A stretch of 64,000 bases of DNA from Benincasa hispida (lineage: Eukaryota > Streptophyta > Magnoliopsida > Cucurbitales > Cucurbitaceae), in the NCBI RefSeq assembly GCF_009727055.1, contig NW_024063779.1, forward strand, positions 761,410 to 825,409, in the 5' to 3' direction. Shown in pieces: positions 25,167-37,094 of the stretch. The stretch's first letter is position 1. Each line of letters starts with the position of its first letter. Under the pieces are notes generated by a model that was not told where the DNA came from, ran no database searches, and was given only the letters and a program-made list of their open reading frames with translations. Both the position numbers and the translations under genes were made by a program.

Positions 25167-26760
25167 TTAAAAACAACCCCCTTGGCCCTTACACCTTATG
25201 GGGTTGTTTTCGTGTCCCTCTAAATTAGGTTCACCTTGTTGTCGCTGTCGTCTATGACGAATACGTCTTCGATTGGTGTTAACAACATTGAGTCGTCTTG
25301 TTTGTTGAATAATACCTTCTATATTGACCAATGTTTGCTGACACATTGAACCCAATTCTAGTAAGTTGTTCTGCACTGAATATTGTTGAACATCGCCGAC
25401 AAAATTATTCTGTACAATAAAAAAAATATTAAACAATATTCATATTATATATATGGAAAATATCTGATTTTAAATTCCTTACCATGCAGTAATAGTAAGC
25501 GCCGTCAGGTGAGATAAATCGCCTCGTGATCGAATTGTACCAGGGAAAGTTGTCGTCTGATATAACTGGCTCATTTGTTAATTCTCCCTATGCACAATGA
25601 TCACGTCGTCCATGCCAGTAGGATAAATATTCTGTATGGATTTGACACCAGTCTTGATCGTGCTTATCTCTTAAATCGATCTAGTGTAGTATTGGGAGTG
25701 TATAGGACAACGAAGGTATCGTTTGTCGCATACCGAACTATCTCAGCACACGATCTGGATGATACCACTCTACTATATGGAAGCATATAAGAGAGCTAAC
25801 AGTCAACTAGATATCTTTACCATCACGACAATAATCAGGTAAGGATGACCAAATCTGTGTGTATGGCGTTCAAATAACCTAATAAAAAAAATAATAAGTA
25901 TACATATAAAAAAATTTAAATATTCATTTATATACATATTTACTACCTGATTGTACGTCAGCATGTCAAATAGCAACATATTTGCTGATTGTTCAGAGGC
26001 AGCTAATACACCACTCCATCTAAAATTATAAAAAAAAAAAAATTGATTTATATTCTTACATAAAATGGTAACGAAATAAATATATAAATAAAATAATACC
26101 TGGCACTAAGTGGACGATGATCTGGGGCTTGTAGTTGGACTTGTGGTGCTATAATTGGAAATCGATTATAAGCCCATATTTGTAATGGTATCGGTGGCCT
26201 TGCTATTTCCAATGCTTGTGCATTGGAAGCCCGACAAAGTTCTCTGTACAACCATGCAAGACATGCACCACCCCATGTATACATACCAGTGTGCTCGAAA
26301 TTAAACAATAATAGGAGGAACATGAGATGCACCAGAGTATTTGACTTGTCGGCAAATAAAAATCCTCCAATAAGCTACAGGATGTATGCTTGTGCGTACC
26401 TACGTATGCTAATGTCGTTGGTATCGGGAGGTAATTTGGGAAACTGGGACGCTAACCAAGGGTTACTCAATCTTAATCCCTTCAGATCCTCTGGTAGAAC
26501 GCCTAAGAGCTCTTCACGTTGTTCCAGTCATACTGTAGTGAGCCTGTCAGTGGTTGCCCATCCACTCGAAAAACAAATTGTATGGCAACATCCTATAGCG
26601 TAATCGTCATTCCCCACAGTATGGAATAATGCAGTGATCAAATGGGATAGTATGTTGTGCGTCACCTCCCTCTTCTGACAACTCAATACTATAGTGGAAA
26701 AACTACTGTCTGTGAACGATGCGTGTTTTGTTAGTACAATTGTAAGGACCAGACTCTATT
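25167..26760 (-). pseudogene. Plant mobile domain (PMD) protein pseudogene of PMD-MULE 1
   Basis: Minus-strand exons read FEHTGMYTWGGACLAWLYREL, ASNAQALEIA and FPIIAPQV (26105-26300), and QQTLVNIEGIIQQTRRLN near 25290. These match the plus-strand PMD copy at 47300-48416. Intron-like AT-rich stretches separate them at about 25440-25480 and 26030-26100. Lesions: about 120 bp encoding the WHLITALVECWRP part of the domain are missing, frames shift in 26480-26720, a TAG lies between YIL and LIGG, and a short insertion follows NNFVGD. PMD proteins include host MAIN/MAIL1 types as well as transposon-borne ones; this one is transposon-borne. Confidence 0.72.
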
Positions 26761-26779
26761 ACCTAAAAAGTTCAAATTA

Positions 26780-27058
26780 TATTACATAATAAAATCCATG
26801 ACATAAAAGATACATAAAAAGTACATAAAAAAATACAATTACATAAAATAAGTTTATTACATAAATTCATTATAAATACATAAAGAATACAAATACATGA
26901 AATATACAATTACATGAAAAATATAAATACATAAAGAATACAAATACATGAAATATACAATTACATGAAAAATATAATTACATAAAGAATACAAATACAT
27001 GAAATATACAATTACATGAAAAATAAAAATACATGAAGAATACAAATACATGAAATTA
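26780..27058. repeat. TACATGAAAAATA-type minisatellite in PMD-MULE 1
   Basis: Short units such as ATACATAAAGAATACAAATAC and ATGAAATATACAATTACATG are repeated through the interval. The same array, inverted, lies between mudrA and PMD at 37095-37430 in the other element. Confidence 0.8.
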
Positions 27059-29389
27059 TATATTTAGGATGCATTACTAAATCTTCAGGACGCATCGACA
27101 TATTTATTATGTTTTTTTCAACTGTTATAGTTGACAAAAAAAAATATGTTAATATGTCAACCCAACAAACTCTAGTTTCTAAGTTTAACATCTAAAATCT
27201 AAATATTATATATTTAAAGCACACCAAATATAAGATTTATAAATTATATATTTAAATCATCCCAAACAAATAAAAAAAATATAAGATCTAAGATTTAAGA
27301 TCTACAAACATATACATATAAAATCAGCCTAACAAATACATATAAGATTTCTAAGTTTAAATCAATCCAAACAAATAAAAAAATGTAAGATTAGCCCAAA
27401 ATCATACATAAACTATACATAAACTAAATCATACATAAACTAAATCATACGTAAACTAAATAATACATAAACTAAATCATACATAAACTATACATAAACT
27501 AAATCATACATAAACTAAACTATACATAAACTAAGTTTAAAATAAACTCAGCCTAAAAAATGCAAAAACATACATATAAATACAGATCAGCCCAACTAGA
27601 GAAAGAAATATACCACAGGAACAAGCAAAAATCGGTGGCCAAAAAGGTATGAAAATCGAGCAACACGACCGCTATAATAGAGGATTCGGTGAGGATCAAA
27701 TGGAGGACTGAAAATCAAGCAAAATCAAACTTTTGGAAGATTTCGGTGAAATAGAGGCCTCGGTGAGGAAAATCAACGAGATTTTGGAAAGTAGAAAGCA
27801 AAATAGAAGAAGAAATTGAAAGCAAAAATCGGTGACAGGAAGGAATCGTTGGTCTCGGTGAGGAAGAATAAGTGGCGGTCTCGGTGAGGAAGAAGAATGG
27901 GCATTTCGGTGAGGAAAAAGAAATGGGCGGGCGGAGGTTTTAATGTGAGGAAGTTGTATACCCGGTACACGACTTAGGGTAATCGTGTACCCGATACATG
28001 ATTCCTTCAGTCAAACCTACATGACTGTCACGCCAGACTGGGGTGCCAAGTGGTCAGGTACTCGTGTACCCGGTACACGATTTAGGGCTTATCATGTACC
28101 GGGTACACGATTAAGGTGCAATCGTGTACCCAGTACACGATTTAAACACCTATTTTTGGGAATACTTTCCCCCAACCCTATTTTTATCATTATTTATTAA
28201 AAAAAACATTATTTAAAAAAAAATCTAAAATATTGGTATATTAACAAATTGACAATCTCTAAAAAAAATTGCAACTTGCCCTAAAATTTAAAGAAATTGC
28301 AATGGTGACAATTTGAATAAAATATTATGTGAGTGTGTCGCTCATATTTTATATTTCACAAATATGAAAAAACTTAAAATCTAAATTTCTAATTATGTTT
28401 TATTCCACATTTCTTTGAACAATCAACTGATGGTGAGAAAGAAAGATAGAAAGAGAGAAAAGTGGCAATTGGATATGCACTGATCAATAGAGGTAAGCGA
28501 CAAAGGAGGCAAAATGGTGGCTAGAGATAGATGGTGTGAAGCAATGCTAGTTGGTGGAAGAGAGATGTTGAGAGGAAGACGGTCTGTTGTGTGCGAAGAG
28601 GAAGAAGTTCCTTTTTTTTTTTCTTTTAACAACGTGTATCATTATAAAGTATATGAACTCAGTCAAGTGCATCGACAACAAAAACGAGTGCATCATTATT
28701 AAGTGTATCGGCAGTATATCAATCAAGTGTATCAGCATTATAAAAGAATGCATCATTATCAAGTTTATCAGCAATATATCAGTCAAGTGTATCAAGTTTA
28801 ACTGGAGTATAAATGAGTGCATAATTGACAAGTATATCAAGATATTAGTCATGCACATCATTATCAAGTATATCAAATATATTAGTCAAGCATATCAAGT
28901 ATATTTCAGGAGTGTATCAAGTGTATATCAGTAGTGTATCAAGTGTATATCAGTAGTTCGGGCATTTGCAACATTTTACTTCTTTTATATGTAGGTTGTG
29001 CTTTATTTTTGTCATTTTTACAAACACCAAACATTTGGACTATGGGCTTAATTAATGTACTTTATTTTGTCCTTTTATTTTTTTAATAGAATACAGATAG
29101 CAGATGGGTCAGGAGGTGCACCGGAATATCTCGACTAGGTTGAAACATTCATAACACCCTAATCATATACCAAAATCAAAAGTGATGCATTTCCAAAAAG
29201 ATAGGTACAATGAGTTTGTTCCAAGAGTAAGGGAAGAGTTCAAGGGAATAAAGTACAACAAAAGAGGATGCTAAAGAAAAGCTTCCAATTTAAGACAATA
29301 ATAGAAGCATCATTATTACAAAAGAATCTAGATTTAATGCTCCACCAAGCTAATGATCTCATCCCATAATGTGGCACATAGCATATTAC

Positions 29390-29460
29390 TCCAAAGAACC
29401 GTCCCGTTATCATAACAGAAAAGTACCCTACTGCTATTTTGAACTCAAATTCTTCTTTTT
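29390..29460. other. Unassigned spacer
   Basis: A short stretch between copy B of the duplication and the inverted flank repeat; nothing recognised. Confidence 0.3.
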
Positions 29461-30160
29461 AATTGTTATCTTATTATATCCGTTCTTTTTTTAAACTTTT
29501 TTTTTTCTTTTTTAGTCTTATTTCCAATATATACATGTGGAATATACTTCTTCTTCTCCTTTTAATATTTCGTTATTTTTTTTGTGAAATTGAGGAGCGA
29601 AACGAGCCCCATGAAAACTCAAAATCGCAAAATTTAGAGAAGAAATAAATAGGATAATTTAGAAATTTAAAGTGAAATTATGAAATGGATTTTCTCATCG
29701 ATGTGCATACTTTCAATATCCACATAATGCCACTATTTATAAGAAAAATGACAAGTAGGTAGTGGAATTACATTAACAATAAGGATGTATAATTACAAGA
29801 CATATGGACAATATGAAGAATCACACATGAAGAAATGGAAGAGTGACAAATGGTTTTTAGGACAATAAGCATTGGACATCTATTTTTATAATATATTTAA
29901 GTTTTATTTATATTTTTTTCAACCAAATTAATTTCTATTTTAAAAACTAATTTTAGAATTAATGTTTTTTTTATAAAAAAAAAGTATTTTTTTAAATATT
30001 TTTTTAATGTAATTTTTCCGTTTTTTTCAATATGTATTTTTTTCCACTCGAATTTTGAATTTAGGTAATACTTTGTTTTTTAAATTCAATTATGCTTTTT
30101 ATTTTGTTTGATTATGTCTAACTTTTACATGTGGAATATGCTTTTTTTAAGAATTTTTTT
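29460..30160. repeat. Left arm of a long inverted repeat flanking PMD-MULE 2
   Basis: CTTTTTTAGTCTTATTTCC near 29507, TTTTTCAACCAAATTAATTTC near 29915 and TTACATGTGGAATATGCTTTT near 30124 occur in reverse complement at 50060-50490. About 300 bp at 29590-29890 in this arm has no counterpart on the right. The open frames here are fortuitous. Confidence 0.6.
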
Positions 30161-30310
30161 TTCCAAATTAATGTTCTTTTAATATATAAGGAAAATGGTA
30201 GGACGGAAAGTATGGGAAAATTAAAAGGATATTGTCCTTTTAGAAACTATTTAGGAAAATATTGTTGTTTTCAAACTATTTGTAAAAATATTATTTTTTT
30301 TTTCCTAAAT

Positions 30311-30363
30311 AAGTCGAGGGTTGAAAATTCGACCTAGATAGGTCGAATTTTGAACCCTCGACC
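30311..30363. repeat. Inverted repeat near the MULE 3 left end
   Basis: TCGAGGGTTGAAAATTCGACC and GGTCGAATTTTGAACCCTCGA face each other across a short TAGATA-type loop. Related TCGAGGGTTGAAGTTTC and TCGAGTTCTC words occur near the right end at 33930-34050. Confidence 0.75.
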
Positions 30364-31139
30364 TTCCTTTCATTTGTACAGTCGAACTTTGAACCCTCGA
30401 CCTTACTCTTCCTAACATTATTATTGAATCTGTTTAATTATCATTCTGGAGACCTTCCTCTATCAAAAGATCGTATTTCTAAATTTTCATAAAGTCCCCT
30501 TGGAATTCCTTTAAAAGCTTGTTGAATAATTTTTACGGATTCTGTCATCTCAGCAAGTCTAGCTAAATAACGAGTTAATGAATATCTTTCGTTTTGTTAC
30601 TGAACTTCCCAATCAAGTTCGAGAGCGAGATTATGAGAGAGAGCGAGAGTTTAAGAGAGCAATATTTTGAGCGAGAGTTTAAGAGAGCGAGATATTGAGC
30701 GAGAGCGATAATACCGTACAAATTTCTCTTTTTTTTCTTTTTTCATTATTACACATTCCACCTTATTCTTTCTTTCTTCTTTTCTTTTTTTTTTTAAAAA
30801 AAAATTTTCATTTTATAAAAATAATTTCTAAAAATATTTTATTATTTTATTTAAACTCTAAAAAGAATAAATTAAAAAATAATAGTAACTCTTAAATATA
30901 TATTAATATATATATATTATATATATTAAAATTGACTATAATTGAATAATAGAGAAAAGTGTGAGGGTAAAGAATAATGTAAAACTTTATTGATTACGAT
31001 AAAAAAAAAATTGAATATACAATAGATTATTATAAAAAAAAATTGAATATACAAATAAATTATATATAAAAAAATTGACTATACACTAAAAAGAATATAT
31101 AATAAAAAAAATTATTTATTTTTCAATCCCTAACTATCT

Positions 31140-32334
31140 GGAGCCCGTCTTAATAACGAATGACACTCCTTCAATTATGTCCTAACTGGTTACAAAATCC
31201 ACATCGTTGTGAGTGTCTGGTTCTGTCCAATCCATCTCGTTGTGATAACGTTAACTTTTCAATCTACTAGGTTTTCTCAACAACGATGGATCAGGATGTA
31301 AGACGGGCATATTAGGGTGCGTGATCCAGTAATCTTCATGCGGTATAGATTAAAATTGAGGAGAGTAACATTCAGCATACGTTGACAATTTGTAGTAGTC
31401 CTGAATAAAATCTTCATAATTCAAGTTAAAATGTGAGCAAACGACCATAAATGCGAGCATGGAATGCAAAGCTTGCCACTTGTTACCTGAATAGTACCAC
31501 TCGGACCTGTTTAGCCTCAATATTTGAACGTTTCCTCCTTTGGCATTGAGACTATGACGTCCGGTCTTTCACATTAAACACACCTTCATACCGATGTATG
31601 ATTATACTTCATTGTACTAGATCGTGCAGCCCATTTATTTATTTTGTTGTGTGCATACCTGAATTTTTACTCCACTTAGTATTATAAAATATGTTTGAAA
31701 TAAATTATTAATAATATATATTATATATATATATATATATATAAAATAATATTACCGAGTGTATTTATCTTAACGCTCCAATGCATCCCTTATTTCTTCT
31801 CTTCTTTTCTCGAAATAGTTCATGCATTTGAAGAATGTTATATGAGCAAGAGCATTTATAGGCAACATTCGAGCGCCTTTGAGGACTCCATTTATGCATA
31901 GATTTGTCGTCATCCACCCATATCTGAATCCTCCATTATGTGCTTGAGTCCATTGCTCCAAACTAATGTTGTCAAAAAAACTCAGACAGCTCCGATTTAT
32001 TCCTTTGATATCTTCAATTTCTTTATTGAACTTTCGAATTTGAAACTGACACCCGACACGATAAACATAATTTTTCAATGAATTAAATTTATACTTTTTA
32101 TTGAAGTTGCTGACGATATGTCGTAAGCAGAAACGATGGTGACATTTCGGTCCCATCCAACCATTTGCTGAGTTGTTCACAGCTGCAATTATACCAGCAT
32201 GTCAATCTAAAATTAAACACACCTCTTCGTGTGTTGCAATTTCTCTCAGGTGTTTCATACTTAGCGATCTCGAACAAGCCATCATACCGAGCGGTACTGT
32301 TCATGTAACAAGTGGCAAGCATTCGGCATTCCAT
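31140..32334 (-). pseudogene. MURA-type transposase remnant of MULE 3
   Basis: The minus strand encodes MGPKCHHRFCLRHIVSNFN, WTQAHNGGFRYGWMTTN and GVLKGARMLPINALAHITFF (31770-32180). These match the plus-strand transposase at 36150-36520 and are followed by a stop. After an AT tract (31660-31760), the C-terminal part (HEDYWITH, HYHNEMDW and a CCHC-like tail) is found at 31141-31490, also minus but disrupted. The N-terminal half and catalytic core are not intact. It cannot encode a working transposase. Confidence 0.75.
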
Positions 32335-32815
32335 GCTCGCATTTTATGGCCGTTTGCTCACATTTTAACATGAACTAGGAAGATTTTATTGATGACTACT
32401 ACAAATTGTCAACGTATGCTGAATGTTACTCTCCTCAATTTCAACCTATACCGCATGAAGATTACTGGATCACGCACCTTAATATGCCCGTCTTACATCC
32501 TGATCCATCGTTATTGAGAAGACCTGGTAGATCGAAAAGTTCACATTATCACAACGAGATGGATTGGATAGAACCAGCCACTCGACAATGATGTGGATTT
32601 TGTAACCAGTTAGGACATAATCGAAGGAGTGTCCTTCATTACTAAGACGGGCTCCAGATAGTTAGGGATTGAATAACAAATAATTTTTTTTATTATATAT
32701 TCATTTTATTGTATATTCAATTTTTTTATTATAATTTATTGTATATTCAATTTTTTTTATAATAATCTACTGTATATTCAATTTTTTTTGTAATCAATAA
32801 AGTTTTACATTATAA
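32310..32815 (+). repeat. Inverted duplicate of the mudrA 3' end (palindrome arm)
   Basis: The plus strand reads STYAECYSPQFQPIPHEDYW, HNEMDW and CGFCNQLGHNRRS, then a (TATTGTATATTCAATTTTTT)-like tail. It is the reverse complement of 30960-31490, including the tail. The two arms face each other around the mudrA remnant, giving a palindrome about 1.85 kb across. Confidence 0.8.
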
Positions 32816-33009
32816 TAATCTAATATATTCAATTTATAGTATAATAATCTAATATATTCAATTTATTGTCTAATGATTATTCAATTATAGTATAATAATC
32901 TAATATATTCAATTTATAGTCTAATGATTATTCAATTATAGTATTATTATTAGCTCTTTTTTCTCTTTTTTTATATATATTTTTATGGAAAGTTCAAATA
33001 AAGTGAAGA

Positions 33010-33540
33010 CTCTCGCTCTCTTCTAAGATCTCGCTCTCTCCTAAGATCTCGCTGTCTCAATCTCGATCTCTCCTAAGATCTTGCTCTCTCCTAAGATCCC
33101 GCTCTTTCAGTATCGCTCTCTGCTAAGATCTCGCTCTCTCAGTATCGCTCTCTCCTAAGATCTTGATCTCTCACTCTCACTCTCTCCTAAGATCTCGCTC
33201 TTACTCTCTCCTAAGATCTCGCTCTCTCACTCTCGCTTTCTCTCAATATCTCACTCTCTCTGTTATTGTTGTTATTTTTCCATTAATGATTACTAGCTTT
33301 CATTTCTTCTGGAACAATCACAACCACTTTTTTTATTATGGATCTACTACCAGAAACTCAATGCGTAATCTTAGCATTCAATGTGTATTCCTGAATAATC
33401 TCATTTTTCAATTATTCAACCATTTCATTTTACCAAGTTTAATGTTAGTCAGATTAGTCAATATAAATTAAATCTCGCTCTCTCCAATATTCTCGCTTTG
33501 AATCTCGCTCTCTCCTTAATCTGCTTCAGCCCACTTATCT
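33010..33540. repeat. CTAAGATCTCGCTCTC tandem repeat
   Basis: Units such as TCTCCTAAGATCTCGCTCTC recur about ten times with changes at 33010-33260, and again briefly at 33472-33510. They are the mirror of the GAGA-rich repeat at 30620-30710. The open frame through it is low-complexity, not a gene. Confidence 0.8.
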
Positions 33541-34169
33541 CCTTAATCGCTTTGAAGTTTCGACACGTGTGTAACCTTCGACAATCTAATATACAAAATT
33601 TTGTTCGTAGACAAAGCTAATTCGGCATTGTCTTTCATTCCAAGGCATAACTTGTATCCATGCGCTTCATATTCACCTGAAGTTTGCTCCCAGAAATATA
33701 GCCATCCCCACCCCCTCACGTCAATCCCACAAGCCTCCGTCTAATTCGAAATGATAACAAAATGCATAGGTTGTTAGAAGCAGCTTGAGTACATAGATAC
33801 ATATAGTATACCATCTCATTATTTTATTTCCTCTATGAGGGAAAAAGAAAAGTAATAAACCTGCAATCTTGAGGGTGGATGTGTGTTGAAACTTCAACCT
33901 TCGACAACCTAAGCGAGATTCGCGAGATTTCCCTTGTCGAGGGTTGAAGTTTCGGGCTATGTATTGTTTCCAAGTTTTTCTTTGTTCGTCGAGTTCTCAA
34001 TGTTCGACCTCCACATTAGTCGAGTTCTCAACGTTCGCCTCTAGCCTCGAACTCCCAAAACAACATATTTCTCTAATAAGTTTCAAAACAATAATATTTT
34101 TCTAATAAGTTTTAAAAACAACGATATTAATATTAAAGGTCCGGGAAAGTATTCTCAAAAATAGGTTTT

Positions 34170-34392
34170 TAAATCATGTACCCAGTATACGATTACACCT
34201 TAATCGTATACCCAGTACACGATTAGCACTGAATCATGTACCGGGTATACGAGTTCCTGTCCATCTGGCACGCGCAGTCAGTTGTGGCAGTCATGTAGGG
34301 TTGAGTAAGATAATCGTGTACCCGGTACACGATTACCTTAAGTCGTGTACTCGGTACACGATTACCTTAAGTCGTGTACTCGGTACATGACT
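34170..34392. repeat. Cluster of subterminal palindromes, PMD-MULE 2 left end
   Basis: Six copies of a palindrome of consensus ATCGTGTACCCGGTACACGAT start near 34174, 34203, 34231, 34313, 34340 and 34369, each with one or two mismatches. Spacing is about 27-30 bp within the two sub-clusters. They lie just inside the terminal repeat, where transposase binding sites are expected. Confidence 0.8.
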
Positions 34393-35088
34393 TCCTCCTC
34401 CATTAAATCGCGCCACGCCCCTTCTTCTTCCTCATCCAAGCTTCTGCCTTTTCCGTCCAAAATCACGTTTTTCCTTCTTTTGTTTCATTTTTCCGTCCAA
34501 AATCATCCGAAATCTTCCTCATTTTGCTTCTGATTAGTGCATCCAAACGCCTCCATTTGTTCGTCCGTCCAAAATCGTCCGAAATCGTCCTTCATTTGTT
34601 CGTTCATCCGAAATCGTCCGAACGCTTCTGTGGTAAAATTCTTTCCCTACGTTGTTTTCCAATATATAATCTTTCTATATATATCATTTTGTTTGCATTT
34701 AGGCTGAACTTAATATGTAGTTTATGAATCCATGATTTATACTTGTTGGGTTGAATCTAGAAATATATGTATATATTTGTCTATTTGTTGAGCTGATTTT
34801 GTCTAAGGTAGTTTATGAACTTAGAAATTAGATTTTGTTGGGCTATTTTTCTGGACGATTATGTTTGTCTATATTATTTTATTTTTATTTGGGCTAATTT
34901 AAATGTAAAGTTTATGTATCTTAGATTTGGGCTGATTTAAATGTATAGTATATGAATCTTAGATTTGGGCTGATTTAAAGGTATAATATTTAGATCTTAT
35001 ATGTTGAACTTAGAAATTAGATTTTGTTGGATTGACATATTAACATATTTTTTTGTCAACTATAATAGTTGAAAAAATCATAATAAAT

Positions 35089-37085
35089 ATGTCGATACGT
35101 CCTGAAGATTTAGTTATTCTTGAACCTGGAAATGATGGAGATAGTGACATTGAAGTTGAAGTTGAAGTTGATGACTTATTTGAAAATGACAGTTTGTAAG
35201 GAACATGATCTTGAGTTGGTACCATCAGAAATGTTCGCCCAAATAGATTGAGAAATGACAAATTCAGCGTGTGAACTATGGTCTACTTTGGAAGAAAGGA
35301 ATATAGGTGTAGATAAATGTAGTTTAATACAAAAAAGAATATTGTTTAATACCAAAGAAGATTTACAGCTTGCTGTAAAAAAATATTATGTGATAGAACA
35401 CTACGAAATTGTTGTAGTGGAATCAAATCAAGATCTTTGCTATGTTAGATGTAAATCATAGAGTGATGGTTGTGCTTAGAGGTTACGGGCATGTCGGCGT
35501 CAAACTCATGGGAGGTTCGAAATCACAAAAGGGGAAGACTCATGTTCATTTTCAGAATTGACACAGGATCATTCACAGCTTGATTCAAATTTTATGAGTA
35601 TTGAAATTAAAATTTTGGTTAGAGTTGATCTTGGAGTACCTGTGGCCCTACTCTAAGAAGCAATTAAAAAACAATATGGCTATAATATTAATTATAGACG
35701 GGTGTGGCAAGCCAAGAAAAAAGCATTGATTGTTGTGTTTGGTGATTGGGAGAAATCATATTTAGAGCTTTCGTATTGGTTGAGTGTTTTTGGTCATTAC
35801 AATCCAGGAACACAAACAGATTGGTTTTTCCTTCACTCTGAAGTGCCAGGTACGACTATTTTTGGACAAATTTTTTGGTCCTTTGGTCAGAAGGTTTCAA
35901 CCATTGTAGGCTATTAATCCAGATCGATGGAACTCATCTCTACGGTAAGGAGAAATTATTGACCGCCTTATCTATTGATTCAAACGGACATATATTTCCC
36001 CTTTCTTTTGCTATTGTCGAAGGTGAAAATTCGTCCAGTTGGTCAGAGTTTTTGTGGGCATTGTGTGAATATGTTACCCAAAGAGAAGGTATTTGCTTGA
36101 TTTTTAATAGACATAAGGGCATTCTTACTGCAATTAATAATGAAGAAATTGGTTGGAGTGAACCTAGAGCGTACCATCGATATTGTCTTCGCCATGTTGC
36201 CAGTAATTTCAATACGAAATACAAATCAAAGCAACTAAAAAATTTGGTGTTTAAGGTAGGAAATCAACACCGAAGGCGTAAGTTCATTCGGTGCATGAAA
36301 TAATTGAAACAATTGCACCCTGAATGTCTTGAATATTTTTCAGACATTGACTTGGAAAAATGTACTCAGTCACACGACGGTGGGTACCGCTATGGGTGGA
36401 TGACAAGCAATGCAACTGAATGCATGAATGGTGTATTCAAAGGTGCTAGAATGTTACCAATTACTTTTTTGGTTAGGCTAACATTCTATCGCACAATACT
36501 GTATTTTGAACGCCGGAGACAAGAAATCAGTGAAGCACTCGATTGTAGAGACGTGTATACAGAATATGCGCTAAAAAAACTTAAGAAGTGGGAAAAACGA
36601 GCATCTACACATATGTTGACATCCATTGATAGGGAAAGTCAAACTTTTGAACTACAAACTAGCATAAGTATGATTTCACCCTATAAAGGACAAAACACCC
36701 AAGTTTTGAGCTTGAAAGAAAGAACACATTCTTGCAATAAGTGGAAATCATTCAAGATTCCATGCTCTCATGTAATTGCAGTTTGTAATTACATGCATAT
36801 GACATACATACCACTTATTGATGAATGCTACAAAATATCCAATTTCAAGCGTTGTTATAAAGGTCGCTTCCATCCAATTCAACACCCAGATTATTGGCCA
36901 TAATTATCATTTATAGAAGTTCATCCAAATGCGGACTTACTAAGAGAACAAGGTCGGCCAAAAAGTACGCGCATTCATAATGAAATGGATTGGAAAGAGG
37001 CAAGCCAAAAAATGCAATGTACAATTTGCAAGAGAGAAGAACATAACAGACGCACTTGTCCACAACGTACATTAGGTGTTTCGTC
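35089..37085 (+). pseudogene. MURA-type MULE transposase pseudogene of PMD-MULE 2
   Basis: Starts ATG at 35089 (MSIRPEDLV), shared with PMD-MULE 1. The N-terminal zinc-finger-like region is broken by stops near 35200, 35460 and 35655. The transposase core reads IQIDGTHLYGKEKLLTA after a frameshift near 35910, then PLSFAIVEGENSS and ICLIFNRHKGI. In this family I expect SDRHxG, so the second catalytic Asp is probably now Asn. HRYCLRHVASNF follows, then a TAA at 36301. The SWIM finger is CNKWKSFKIPCSHVIAVC near 36740, and the C-terminal CCHC knuckle is CTICKREEHNRRTC near 37020. A stop precedes the knuckle at 36901. Not functional as read. Confidence 0.82.
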
Positions 37086-37094
37086 ATCGGGTCA

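Larger units (their letters stand above)
24653..28222 (-). mobile_element. PMD-MULE 1: deletion derivative with PMD gene and no mudrA
   Basis: The terminal inverted repeats are imperfect: AATAAATAATGACAAAAATTGGG near 24680 pairs with CCCTATTTTTATCATTATTTATT near 28175, and GGAAAGTATTCCAAAAAATAGG pairs with CCTATTTTTGGGAATACTTTCC. Subterminal palindromes of the GTGTACCCGGTACAC type lie at 24767-24900 and 27955-28140. Inside, on the minus strand, the mudrA start (ATG at 27101-27099, encoding MSMRPEDLV) runs at once into a TACATAAA-type minisatellite (26780-27058) and then the PMD pseudogene. In the related element at 30.16-48.88 kb about 2 kb of mudrA lies between. Ends are good to about 30 bp. 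Confidence 0.78.
24264..29390. repeat. Segmental duplication copy B (interrupted by a PMD-MULE)
   Basis: 24264-24650 and 28222-29390 match copy A (6490-7859 and 9412-9772). AAAATATTGGTATA and GTGAGTGTGTCGCTCATATT follow the MULE here and are contiguous in copy A. It carries the solo-LTR empty site GGTTGTGCTT at 28994-29003. The ATCAAGTGTATCAG cryptic repeat at 28640-28950 is present in both copies. No coding capacity is evident; open frames in the repeat are fortuitous. Confidence 0.75.
30222..34136 (-). mobile_element. MULE 3 inserted in the left terminal repeat of PMD-MULE 2
   Basis: The ends are inverted repeats: AAACTATTTAGGAAAATATTGTTG and TTTTCAAACTATTTGTAAAAATATTAT at 30244-30295 pair with AATAATATTTTTCTAATAAG and CATATTTCTCTAATAAGTTTC at 34063-34105. 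Inside these lie a palindrome of TCGAGGGTTGAA...TTGAACCCTCGA (30311-30363) and GAGCGAGAGTTTAAGAGAG repeats (30620-30710), mirrored by CTCTCGCTCTC...AAGATCTCGCTCTC repeats at 33010-33260. ATTAAAAGG at the left and ATTAAAGG at the right may be a decayed 9-bp target duplication. The mudrA remnant is on the minus strand at 31140-32334. Confidence 0.7.

Noticed and set aside
26223..26603. 126-codon plus-strand frame
   Set aside because: It is antisense to the PMD pseudogene, whose minus-strand translation has clear homology to 47300-47565.
28640..28950. ATCAAGTGTATCAG-rich region as a gene
   Set aside because: A cryptic repeat present in both copies of the segmental duplication; its frames are Ile/Ser/Lys-rich and on both strands.
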